Positions 25,277 through 32,630 of a stretch of 64,000 bases of DNA are shown here, piece by piece (position 1 is the first letter of the stretch; every line of letters starts with the position of its first letter). A model generated the notes under the pieces. That model was given only the letters and a program-made list of their open reading frames with translations, was not told where the DNA came from and did not search any database. Both the position numbers and the translations under genes were made by a program. The DNA is from Curvibacter sp. PAE-UM. GTDB taxonomy: Bacteria; Pseudomonadota; Gammaproteobacteria; Burkholderiales; Burkholderiaceae_C. The stretch is from positions 2,138,102 to 2,202,101 of the forward strand of contig NZ_KQ483358.1 in assembly GCF_001432305.1 (NCBI RefSeq), written 5' to 3'.

Positions 25277-26713
25277 ATGAGTGAAGAATCCAGGAACAAC
25301 GTGAATATCCCGCCGGATGGCTTGTTGATCGAGTCCCTCGACATCGAGGCCCAGGGCATCGCCCACCGGCCCGACGGCAAGGTGGTGTTTGTCGAAGGCG
25401 CACTGCCTTTCGAGGTGGTCAGCGCCAGCGTCAACCGCAGCAAGAACAACTGGGAGCAGGCCACGGTCACGGCCATCCACCGCGAGTCATCGCAGCGCGT
25501 GCGGCCCGGCTGCCCGCATTTCGGGCTGCACACGGGCGCCTGCGGCGGCTGCAAGATGCAGCACCTGCACCCGGGGGCGCAGGTGGCGGTGAAGCAGCGC
25601 GTGCTGGAGGACAACCTCTGGCACCTGGGCAAGGTGCGCGCCGAGACCGTGCTGCGCCCGATCGAAGGGCCGGCCTGGGGTTACCGCTACCGCGCCCGCC
25701 TGTCGGTGCGGCATGTGCGCAAGAAGGGCACGGTGCTGGTGGGTTTCCACGAACGCAAGAGCCGCTACGTGGCCGACATGGAGATCTGCCCGGTGCTGCC
25801 TCCGCACGTGAGCGCCATGCTGATGCCGCTGCGCGCCCTGATCGGCTCGCTCGACGCCATCGAGACCTGTCCGCAGATCGAGCTGGCCTGCGGCGATGCG
25901 GTCACGGCGCTGGTGCTGCGGCATCTGGAGCCGCTGAGCGCGGGGGACCTGGCCAAGCTGCGGGCCTTTGCCCAGGAACACCCCGTCGTGCAGTGGTGGC
26001 TGCAGCCCAAGGGGCCGGACACCGTGCACCTGCTGGACGACACGCCGGATGCTCTGCCGCTGAGCTACGTGCTGCCCGAATTCGGCATCACCATGCCTTT
26101 CAAGCCTACCGATTTCACCCAGGTCAATCCGCACATCAACCGCGTGCTGGTCGCGCGTGCGCTGCGCCTGCTGGAGGCGCAAAAGGACGAGCGGGTGATC
26201 GACTGGTTCTGCGGCCTGGGCAATTTCACCCTGCCCATTGCCACCCAGGCGCGCGAGGTGCTGGGCATCGAGGGCAGCGAGACGCTGGTGGCGCGCTCAC
26301 GCGAGAACTACGCAGGGAACCAGGCCGTCCGTCCCGCCGGCCAGGCCCTGGCGCCGACGGCTTTCGTGGCACGTAATCTGTTCGAGATGACCCCCGAGCT
26401 GCTGATCCAGGATGGCAATGCCGACAAGTGGCTGGTCGACCCGCCGCGCGAGGGGGCCTTCGCCCTGGCCAAGACCCTGGCCGACCTGCATCAGCAGAAA
26501 GTGGATCCCGCCAACCACCCGGCCACGCCGGGGGCGCAGGGCTGGACGCCGCCGCGGCGCATCGTCTACGTGAGCTGCAACCCGGCCACGCTGGCGCGCG
26601 ACGCGGGCCTGCTGGTGCATCAGGCAGGTTACCGCTGCACGGCGGCGGGGGTGGTGAACATGTTCCCGCACACCGCGCACGTCGAGAGCATGGCGGTGTT
26701 CGAGCGGGCCTGA
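25277..26713 (+). CDS. rlmD: 23S rRNA (uracil-1939-C5)-methyltransferase RlmD
   Basis: 478 residues, TrmA/RumA family. A TRAM domain is followed by the Fe-S cysteine cluster ([12 protein letters not shown]) that marks RlmD. The SAM fold has [14 protein letters not shown], and the catalytic nucleophile region is [15 protein letters not shown] 25277 is preferred over 25223 because the intervening codons are unlike the family and overlap the divergent promoter region. An inserted segment after [10 protein letters not shown] (about 25 residues, [11 protein letters not shown]) is longer than usual. Confidence 0.94.
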   Translation: MSEESRNNVNIPPDGLLIESLDIEAQGIAHRPDGKVVFVEGALPFEVVSASVNRSKNNWEQATVTAIHRESSQRVRPGCPHFGLHTGACGGCKMQHLHPGAQVAVKQRVLEDNLWHLGKVRAETVLRPIEGPAWGYRYRARLSVRHVRKKGTVLVGFHERKSRYVADMEICPVLPPHVSAMLMPLRALIGSLDAIETCPQIELACGDAVTALVLRHLEPLSAGDLAKLRAFAQEHPVVQWWLQPKGPDTVHLLDDTPDALPLSYVLPEFGITMPFKPTDFTQVNPHINRVLVARALRLLEAQKDERVIDWFCGLGNFTLPIATQAREVLGIEGSETLVARSRENYAGNQAVRPAGQALAPTAFVARNLFEMTPELLIQDGNADKWLVDPPREGAFALAKTLADLHQQKVDPANHPATPGAQGWTPPRRIVYVSCNPATLARDAGLLVHQAGYRCTAAGVVNMFPHTAHVESMAVFERA

Positions 26714-26746
26714 GCCTATGGAGGCTTGCGGAATCCAAGACAACTT

Positions 26747-26796
26747 CCGTTCGGGCTGAGCCCGTCGAAGCCCTTCGACAAGCTCAGGGCGAACGG
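26747..26796. repeat. Palindromic interspersed repeat
   Basis: A 24-base arm starting CCGTTCGGGCTGAG and its imperfect complement ending GGGCGAACGG flank CC; 20 of 24 pairs match. I recall this element (TTCGACAAGCTCAGGGCGAA core) as abundant in Comamonadaceae and some other proteobacteria. It lies between the convergent rlmD and lipoprotein genes, where it may end transcripts from both sides. Confidence 0.8.
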
Positions 26797-26809
26797 GGGG
26801 ACTCTCGGG

Positions 26810-27169
26810 TCAGGAGGCTTTCTTGTCGGCCACGGCCGGCTTGATGGCCGGGGCCGGCTTTTTCTCGGCGGTGGCCGGTTTCTTGTCTTCAGCCGCTTCC
26901 CTGGCCTCGGGCGTGGGCTGGCCCTCGATCTTGTTTTCCCGCATGTACTGGTCCATCTCGCGCCAGCCCTCGAAGACGGCGGTCTTCAGGGCCTTGGGGT
27001 TGAGTTGGTAGCACTCCTCGATGCCGCGCACGGCGTAACGGCAGGCGCCGCCGATAGCCTTGCCTTCGGCCTCACGCTGCGCGATGCGCGGGTCCGGGCC
27101 CAGCCCGGGGATATCGCAGGCGGCCAGCAGCAGGGCGAGGGCGGGGATGAGCAGGAGGCGCAGCGTCAT
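26810..27169 (-). CDS. Small hypothetical lipoprotein (119 aa)
   Basis: Signal peptide MTLRLLLIPALALL followed by lipobox LAAC at residues 15-18. The mature part starts DIPGLGPDPRIAQREAEG, has two further cysteines (GACRYAVRG, EECYQLN) that could form a disulfide, and ends in a Lys/Ala/Pro-rich tail. I do not recognise a family. ATG 27169 is set by the signal peptide. It lies between the repeat and a terminator. Confidence 0.75.
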   Translation of the reverse strand: MTLRLLLIPALALLLAACDIPGLGPDPRIAQREAEGKAIGGACRYAVRGIEECYQLNPKALKTAVFEGWREMDQYMRENKIEGQPTPEAREAAEDKKPATAEKKPAPAIKPAVADKKAS

Positions 27170-27246
27170 GGGTTTGCAGGGAAGCGTTACTGACCTTATC
27201 GGCAGTTGCCAGGATAGATTGAGTGTCGCATGGCCGCCAGAATGGG

Positions 27247-27270
27247 AAAAAGGCCCCGCAGGGCCTTTTT
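27247..27270 (-). terminator. Rho-independent terminator of the Bax-inhibitor-1 gene
   Basis: Perfect 10-bp stem AAAAAGGCCC/GGGCCTTTTT around a 4-base loop, 17 bases after the stop at 27288. Symmetric A and T runs make it usable on both strands. Confidence 0.88.
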
Positions 27271-27287
27271 CAGGGGCTGTTCTGCCC

Positions 27288-27986
27288 TTACTCGCGTTCG
27301 CCGCCGAAGATGCCCAGCAGGGCCAGCAGGCTCTGGAACACATTGAGGATGTCCAGGTACAGGGCCAGGGTGGCGCTGATGTAGTTGGTTTCGCCGCCGT
27401 CGATGATCTGTTTGATGTCGTACAGCATGTAGGCGCTGAAGATGCCGATGGCCAGCATGGAGATCACGATCATGCCGGTGCTCGAACCGACAAAGACGTT
27501 GATGATGCCGCCCACCATCAGCACGATGGCGCCGACAAACAGCCACTTGCCCATGCCCGAGAGGTCACGCTTGATCACCGTGGCCAGGCTGGCCATGACG
27601 AAAAACACGCCGGCGGTGCCCGCGAAGGCGGTCATGACCAGGTCGGAGCCGTTCTTGAAGCCCAGCACCATGGCGATCAGGCGCGAGAGCATCAGGCCCA
27701 TGAAGAAGGTGAAACCCAGCAGCACCGGCACACCGGCGGCAGAGTTCTTGGTCTTCTCGATGGCGTAGATGAAGCCGAAGGCACCGCCCAGGAAGACGAT
27801 CAGGCCGACGAAGCCGGTCAGGCCGGCGGTGATGCCGGTGGCCACGCCGATCCAGGCACCCAGCACGGTGGGCAGCAGGCTCAGGGCCAGCAGCCAGTAG
27901 GTATTGCGCAGCACCTTGTTGCGTTCGCTCGGCGAGAGCACCTGGCCGTAGCTGGTGGGGTCGAGAGTTTGAACTTGCTCGCTCAT
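27288..27986 (-). CDS. Bax inhibitor-1 family membrane protein (YccA/YbhL type)
   Basis: 232 residues with about seven membrane helices and the family's C-terminal segment IFSAYMLYDIKQIIDGG, which contains the conserved Asp pair region. The first helices start NKVLRNTYWLLALSL. Relatives include YccA, which modulates the FtsH protease, and calcium-leak channels. The exact role here is not shown. AAGGAG stands 8 bases before ATG 27986. Confidence 0.92.
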   Translation of the reverse strand: MSEQVQTLDPTSYGQVLSPSERNKVLRNTYWLLALSLLPTVLGAWIGVATGITAGLTGFVGLIVFLGGAFGFIYAIEKTKNSAAGVPVLLGFTFFMGLMLSRLIAMVLGFKNGSDLVMTAFAGTAGVFFVMASLATVIKRDLSGMGKWLFVGAIVLMVGGIINVFVGSSTGMIVISMLAIGIFSAYMLYDIKQIIDGGETNYISATLALYLDILNVFQSLLALLGIFGGERE

Positions 27987-28176
27987 GTCTTCATCTCCTT
28001 GTAAGCCTGGGAACAGAGGTCACCCAGTTGCGGTCATTCTAGGCGGATTCAAGTCGCCCGCTGCAATCCACCACACACCCTGTGTATTTGTCATGGCAGT
28101 TTTGCGACGCCAGGCGGCCGAAACCCCGGGTTCTGGGGCTATGCTCGCAGTTGTCATTTCCTTGCCATTTCCCACC

Positions 28177-28584
28177 ATGCAAACCAAATCCATCCTCCAG
28201 CTCGCAGACCTCAAGAAAATCGCCGCCGCCGCCGAGGCCGAGGCGCTGAAGAACAACTGGGCTGTCAGCATCTCCATCGTCGACGACGGCGGCCACCTGC
28301 TGTGGCTGCAGCGCCTCGATGGCGCCGCCCCGATTTCCGCGCAGATCGCACCGGCCAAGGCGCGCACCTCGGCCCTGGGCCGTCGCGAGAGCCGCATCTA
28401 CGAAGAGATGATCAACGGCGGCCGCGTGTCCTTCCTCAGCGCCCCGGGCCTGGACGGCCTGCTCGAAGGCGGTGTGCCGATCATGAAGGACGGCCAGTGC
28501 CTGGGCGCCGTGGGCGTCAGCGGTGTGAAGTCGGTGGAAGACGCGCAGATTGCGCGCGCCGGCATTGCCGCCATCGGCCTGTAA
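28177..28584 (+). CDS. GlcG/HbpS-like haem-binding family protein
   Basis: 135 residues: helix DLKKIAAAAEAEALKNN, strand SISIVDDGGHLLWLQRLDGA, then KARTSALGRRES and a C-terminal PIMKDGQCLGAVGVSG. This is the GlcG/HbpS/PduO-C fold, some members of which bind haem or cobalamin. ATG 28177 gives the standard start. The next genes on the other strand are for haem and iron uptake, but they are convergent, so the link is only suggestive. Confidence 0.85.
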   Translation: MQTKSILQLADLKKIAAAAEAEALKNNWAVSISIVDDGGHLLWLQRLDGAAPISAQIAPAKARTSALGRRESRIYEEMINGGRVSFLSAPGLDGLLEGGVPIMKDGQCLGAVGVSGVKSVEDAQIARAGIAAIGL

Positions 28585-28607
28585 ACGGCGCTCGCCATCA
28601 GGAGCCA

Positions 28608-28629
28608 GGGGCCCATCCGGGCCCCTTGT
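28608..28629. terminator. Weak bidirectional terminator between glcG-like gene and hemP
   Basis: Stem GGGGCCC/GGGCCCC with a 4-base loop lies between convergent stop codons. The following bases are only moderately T-rich (TTGTCATTT). Confidence 0.45.
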
Positions 28630-28835
28630 CATTTGGTGAGGATCAGCTTGCCCTGGCGTGTGGCCTGCAGGCGGTAGAACTCGCCGTTGTGGCGGATCGT
28701 GACCGCCTTGCCGCCCTGCAGCAGGGTGGCGCTGTCCAGCGGCACGCCCGGCGGTATGCACGCGGTGGCTTCCCTGGCCGTGCCCCGTTCAGCAGGCGCG
28801 AGCGGGGGCGGGGCGTTGTTCGTCGCTGCGCTCAT
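28629..28835 (-). CDS. hemP: Hemin uptake protein HemP
   Basis: 68 residues with the HemP core DSATLLQGGKAVTIRHNG then YRLQATRQGKLILTK, the usual C-terminus. HemP is a small protein found with haem uptake genes and in related Burkholderiales is needed for haem use. It is downstream of exbD in the same direction, so it likely belongs to the tonB-exbB-exbD transcription unit under iron control. Confidence 0.9.
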   Translation of the reverse strand: MSAATNNAPPPLAPAERGTAREATACIPPGVPLDSATLLQGGKAVTIRHNGEFYRLQATRQGKLILTK

Positions 28836-28849
28836 GCCGGCATCCCGAC

Positions 28850-29260
28850 TCAGCGCTTGGGCTCGGAGACGAAACCGATCTTGCGCAGCCCGGCCTGGTG
28901 CGCCATGGCCATGGCCTGCGCCACGCGCTCGTAGCGCACGGCCTTGTCGCCGTTGATGTGCAGTTCGGGCTGCGGGGTGCGCGCGCCCTCGGCCTGCAGC
29001 AGCGCCGGCAGGGCTTCTTCGCTGACGGCGGTGCCGTTGAGGTAGTAGGCGCCGGCAGCGTCGACCGACAGGCGCAGCGTTTCCGGCTTGATTTCCTCGC
29101 GCTGGCTCGTGGCCTGCGGCAGGTCCACGTTGACGGCGTGTTTCATCACCGGCACGGTGATGATGAAGATGATGAGCAGCACCAGCATGACGTCGACCAG
29201 CGGCGTCATGTTGATCTCGTTCATCACCTCGTCGGTGTCGTCCTGGGTTCCGAAGGCCAT
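28850..29260 (-). CDS. exbD: Biopolymer transport protein ExbD
   Basis: 136 residues. One N-terminal membrane helix follows the conserved EINMTPLVDVMLVLLIIF, with the proton-path Asp in LVDV. The rest is a periplasmic domain ending near QAGLRKIGFVSEP. With ExbB and TonB it transmits proton motive force to outer-membrane receptors. Four bases separate it from exbB. Confidence 0.95.
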   Translation of the reverse strand: MAFGTQDDTDEVMNEINMTPLVDVMLVLLIIFIITVPVMKHAVNVDLPQATSQREEIKPETLRLSVDAAGAYYLNGTAVSEEALPALLQAEGARTPQPELHINGDKAVRYERVAQAMAMAHQAGLRKIGFVSEPKR

Positions 29261-29264
29261 GGCA

Positions 29265-29975
29265 TCAGGCTTTCTTCATGGGCACGACCTTGGCTTCGCC
29301 GCCGCCCACGCGGGCACCGGTGACGAAGTAGGCGTGCAGGTCGTGGGCGAAGCTGTTGAGCTTGCCCTGGACGGACTTGTTGCCGCGCACCAGCGCGTTG
29401 TAGCCCAGCACGGCGGGGATGGCCACGGCCAGTCCCAGGGCCGTCATGATCAGCGCCTCGCCGATGGGGCCGGCCACCTTGTCGATGGTGGCCTGGCCGG
29501 CCACGCCGATGCTCAGCAGCGCGTGGTAGATGCCCCAGACCGTGCCGAACAGGCCGACGAAGGGGGCGGTGGAGCCGACCGAGGCCAGCACGGCCAGACC
29601 GCCCTGCAGGCGCGCGTTGGCATGGTCGATGCTGTTGCGCAGGCAGCGCGTGACCCAGTCGCTGATGTCCAGGCTGTCGTGCAGTTGCGCTTTGGTGTTG
29701 CGGTGGTGCGCCGCAGCCTCACGGCCTTCCTCGGCGAGATTGCGGAACGGGTTGTCTTCCTGCGGGCCCAGGCGGTTCAGGCCCTCGGCAAAGTCCGCGC
29801 TGTGCCAGAAGCCCTCGGCCTGGCGCGCCAGTTTCTTGTAGCGGATGAGGTCCATGGCCTTGAACAGGATCACCATCCACGAGGCCAGCGACATGCCCAG
29901 CAGCAGCAGGGCGACGCCGCGCGTGACCCAGTCACCCTGGGCCCAGACGTTGAACAGACCAAATTGCGATTCCAT
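29265..29975 (-). CDS. exbB: Biopolymer transport protein ExbB
   Basis: 236 residues, MotA/TolQ/ExbB family with three membrane helices. The conserved segments GLAVLASVGSTAPFVGLFG and GEALIMTALGLAVAIPAV are present. ATG 29975 has GGAG upstream; longer frames upstream overlap tonB. It forms the proton channel with ExbD. Confidence 0.95.
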   Translation of the reverse strand: MESQFGLFNVWAQGDWVTRGVALLLLGMSLASWMVILFKAMDLIRYKKLARQAEGFWHSADFAEGLNRLGPQEDNPFRNLAEEGREAAAHHRNTKAQLHDSLDISDWVTRCLRNSIDHANARLQGGLAVLASVGSTAPFVGLFGTVWGIYHALLSIGVAGQATIDKVAGPIGEALIMTALGLAVAIPAVLGYNALVRGNKSVQGKLNSFAHDLHAYFVTGARVGGGEAKVVPMKKA

Positions 29976-29997
29976 AAGAGACTCCGGAAAACAAGAA

Positions 29998-30657
29998 TTA
30001 TTCGAGGACGAAATTGATGGGGACGTTGAACCACATGGCCTCGGCCATACCATTGCGCCGGCCCGGCACGTAGCGCCAGCTGCGCACCGTGGCCAGCGCG
30101 GCCTGGTCCAGCCGGTCGTAGCCGCTGGAGCTGCGGATCTCGGCCTGCTGGGCCGTGCCGTCCACACCGATCAGCACACGCACCACCACCTTGCCCTGTT
30201 CGCCCAGGCGGCGGCTCAGCGGCGGGTAGGACGGCTTGGGATTGTTCAGATAGGCCGCATCGCTGGAGGGCAGCTCGATGCGTGCCGGCGCCGGCGGGGC
30301 GGCCGGCGCCGCCGCCACGGTGCTGGCCTCGATGGCCGCCGGGGCCGCCTGCGCCACGGCTGGCGCAGGCGCCGTGGCCGTCACGGGCTGAGGTGTCGGC
30401 GGCTGTACCTGTGCTTTGGGCGGGGCCGGTTCGGGCTTGCGCGGCGGGGCCGGTGTCTGCGGTTTCTGGGCCTCGGGAGCGGGGGGGCTGATGAATTCGC
30501 TGAGGATTTCGCCGGGGATGATGACCTCGACGGCGCGGCGCATCAGGCCGCTTTGCAGCGCCCACAGCACGCCCACGTGCAGCAGCACCACGCTGGCGGC
30601 GATGAGCAGGCGTCGGTTCATGGTCGGCTGGAAGAGTGCTGGCTGGGCAAGGTTCAT
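29998..30657 (-). CDS. tonB: TonB energy transducer
   Basis: 219 residues. A membrane anchor spans about 14-34 (RRLLIAASVVLLHVGVLW), a Pro/Ala-rich periplasmic spacer follows (EAQKPQTPAPPRKPEP), and the C-terminal TonB domain reads YPPLSRRLGEQGKVVVRV and VRSWRYVPGRR. The start may be 30657 or 30621. The gene leads an iron-uptake unit tonB-exbB-exbD-hemP behind a Fur-like box. Confidence 0.94.
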   Translation of the reverse strand: MNLAQPALFQPTMNRRLLIAASVVLLHVGVLWALQSGLMRRAVEVIIPGEILSEFISPPAPEAQKPQTPAPPRKPEPAPPKAQVQPPTPQPVTATAPAPAVAQAAPAAIEASTVAAAPAAPPAPARIELPSSDAAYLNNPKPSYPPLSRRLGEQGKVVVRVLIGVDGTAQQAEIRSSSGYDRLDQAALATVRSWRYVPGRRNGMAEAMWFNVPINFVLE

Positions 30658-30679
30658 ATTGTCGGGCTTCGTCCCCTGC

Positions 30680-30751
30680 CTACTTGCGGAAGATCCAGCC
30701 GCTGGCCAGCGTGACCAGTGCGAGGCTGCCGAGGAGGATCAGGGTGGACAT
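30680..30751 (-). CDS. Candidate 23-residue membrane miniprotein upstream of tonB
   Basis: The frame reads MSTLILLGSLALVTLASG then WIFRK and stops 22 bases before tonB. It is one membrane-spanning helix with a basic end. The probable -10 at 30762-30767 would start the transcript about four bases before this ATG, so it would be nearly leaderless. There is no ribosome site. Real small gene or chance hydrophobic frame cannot be decided here. Confidence 0.4.
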   Translation of the reverse strand: MSTLILLGSLALVTLASGWIFRK

Positions 30752-30761
30752 GATGGTGTCG

Positions 30762-30785
30762 ATTATAAATGAGAATTATTCGTAT
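30762..30785 (-). promoter_or_regulatory. tonB promoter -10 overlapping a Fur-like box
   Basis: On the minus strand TATAAT occupies 30767-30762. Overlapping it on the plus strand is AATGAGAATTATT (30768-30780), matching the core of the Fur consensus AATGATAATCATT with two changes. Iron-replete Fur bound here would block tonB-exbBD-hemP. Confidence 0.65.
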
Positions 30786-30805
30786 CTGATGGGTGGCAAC
30801 ACTTT

Positions 30806-31927
30806 TCACGATGACGGCCAGAGCAGGTCGGGCGGGATCTGTTCCAGCGTCCTGCAGCCGCACAGGGCCATGGCCACTTCGAGTTCGTCGCGCAGCAGGC
30901 GCAGCACGTGGGCCACGCCCAGGGCGCCGGCGTTGGCCAGACCGTAGACGTAAGGCCGGCCGACGAGGACGGCCGAGGCGCCGAGCGCCAGGGCCTTGAG
31001 CACATCGGTGCCACGCCGGATGCCGCCATCGACCAGCAAGGGCAGCGTGCCGCCCAGCGCGTCGGCGATGCGCGGCAGCACGGCGGCGGTGGTCGGCGCG
31101 GTGTCCAGCGTGCGCCCGCCATGGTTGGACACCACCAGACCGGCGACGTTCAAGCCAGCGGCCTGGCGCGCGTCTTCGGGATGCAGCACGCCCTTGAGCA
31201 GGATAGGCAGGCGCGTCTGCGTCTGCAGCCAGGCCAGGTCATCCCAGGTCGGGGCCCGGCGCAGCAGGCCATCGAAGAGGGCGCTCTGGCCCGGCATGAG
31301 CCTGGGTTGCGTGGCCGGGGGCTGGCCTTCCAGGTTGACGGCGCGCACACCCGGGGGCAGGGCAAATCCGGCGCGGCGCTCGCGGTCACGCGCGCCGTGT
31401 ACCGGCGCGTCCACGGTGAGCACCAGGGCTTCGTAACCTGCGGTTTCGGCACGCTGCACCAGTTCACGTGTGCAGCCACGGTCGTCCTGCAGGTAGAGCT
31501 GGAACCAGAGCGGGCCGCGGCTGGTTTCGTCCCGCACGGCACGGGCCACGGTTTCCAGCGGGATGCTGGCCTGGGTGCTGAGGACCAGGCCGGCCCCGAG
31601 CGCGGCCGCGGCGTGGGCCGTGGCGAGTTCGCCGTCCGGGTGCGCCATGCGCTGGAAGGCCACTGGTGCCAGCAGGATGGGGTGGGCCAGGGTGCGGCCC
31701 AGCAGTTGCACGCGGGTGTGGCCGCCGCTCAGGGGCCGTAGTACCCGCGGCAGCAGTTGCAGCGTGTCCCAGCTGCGGCGGTTGGCCGCCAGCGTGAGCT
31801 CGTCGGCCGCGCCGCCGCTGAAATAGGCCCAGGCCTTGTCGTCCAGCCGCGTGCGGGCATGGGCCTCGTGGTCGGCCAGGCTGACGAGCCCGGCGGGCAG
31901 GGCGTCGAGAGAGGGTGACCCTGTCAT
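30806..31927 (-). CDS. FMN-dependent alpha-hydroxyacid oxidase/dehydrogenase
   Basis: 373 residues of the glycolate oxidase/LldD family, a TIM barrel with FMN. Seen: [34 protein letters not shown], the catalytic [13 protein letters not shown] with active His, and [20 protein letters not shown] for FMN phosphate. ATG 31927 overlaps the PiuC-type gene stop by 4 bases. Substrate (lactate, glycolate, mandelate) is not decided. Co-transcription with a siderophore receptor is unusual and hints at a role in siderophore or hydroxyacid use. Confidence 0.88.
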   Translation of the reverse strand: MTGSPSLDALPAGLVSLADHEAHARTRLDDKAWAYFSGGAADELTLAANRRSWDTLQLLPRVLRPLSGGHTRVQLLGRTLAHPILLAPVAFQRMAHPDGELATAHAAAALGAGLVLSTQASIPLETVARAVRDETSRGPLWFQLYLQDDRGCTRELVQRAETAGYEALVLTVDAPVHGARDRERRAGFALPPGVRAVNLEGQPPATQPRLMPGQSALFDGLLRRAPTWDDLAWLQTQTRLPILLKGVLHPEDARQAAGLNVAGLVVSNHGGRTLDTAPTTAAVLPRIADALGGTLPLLVDGGIRRGTDVLKALALGASAVLVGRPYVYGLANAGALGVAHVLRLLRDELEVAMALCGCRTLEQIPPDLLWPSS

Positions 31928-32607
31928 GTGTCGGCCCACATGCGCAGCAGGTTGTGGTACGTACCGGTCAGCGCGGTGGTCTCGGCGCCTTCGCCATGCT
32001 GCTGGCGCAGGCGCAGCAGGTTCATGTCGAGTTCGTAGAGCAGGCGGCGCTGCTCGTCGCTGCGCACCATGCTTTCGATCCAGAAGAAGCAGGCCAGGCG
32101 GTGGCCGCGCGTGACGGGGCGCACCTGGTGCAGGCTGGTGCCGGGGTAGAGCACCATGTGGCCGGCCGGCAGCTTGACGGCCTGTTCGCCATAGGTGTCG
32201 CTGATGCAGAGCTCGCCGCCCTCGTAGGCGTCGGGCTCGGCCAGAAAAACGGTGCAGGAGATGTCGGTGCGCACGCGCTGGCCGCTGTCGGGCAGCGCGC
32301 GGATGGCGTTGTCGATGTGGTTGCCGTAGTGGTTGGCCTCGCCGCCGTAGCGGTTGATGCGCGGCGTGAAGACCTTCTTGGGCAGGGCGGCCGAGAAGAA
32401 CTGCGGGCTGCGGTCCAGCCCGCGCAGCACCATGGCGCGGATCTGGCTCGCCGCCTCGCAGTCGTGCGGCAGCTGTTCGTTGTTCTTCACCTGCGCGGCC
32501 TGCGTGCCGGCGCTGTGCCTGCCGTCGGTCCAGGGCGCGTCGGCCAGCAGCGCGCGGGCGCGCTGGAGTTCGTCGGCGTTCAGGATGTCGGGGATGTGCA
32601 GCAGCAT
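31924..32607 (-). CDS. PiuC/YbiX-type Fe(II)/2-oxoglutarate dioxygenase
   Basis: 227 residues. The iron ligands are H and D of GNHIDNAI and the distal His in SLHQVRPV; the 2OG-binding Arg lies in [15 protein letters not shown]-type hydroxylases of this kind are regularly encoded beside TonB-dependent siderophore receptors (piuA-piuC, fiu-ybiX), exactly as here. The substrate of the family is not firmly known. Confidence 0.92.
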   Translation of the reverse strand: MLLHIPDILNADELQRARALLADAPWTDGRHSAGTQAAQVKNNEQLPHDCEAASQIRAMVLRGLDRSPQFFSAALPKKVFTPRINRYGGEANHYGNHIDNAIRALPDSGQRVRTDISCTVFLAEPDAYEGGELCISDTYGEQAVKLPAGHMVLYPGTSLHQVRPVTRGHRLACFFWIESMVRSDEQRRLLYELDMNLLRLRQQHGEGAETTALTGTYHNLLRMWADT

Positions 32608-32630
32608 GGCAAGCGCAGGTCAGGTAGGTT

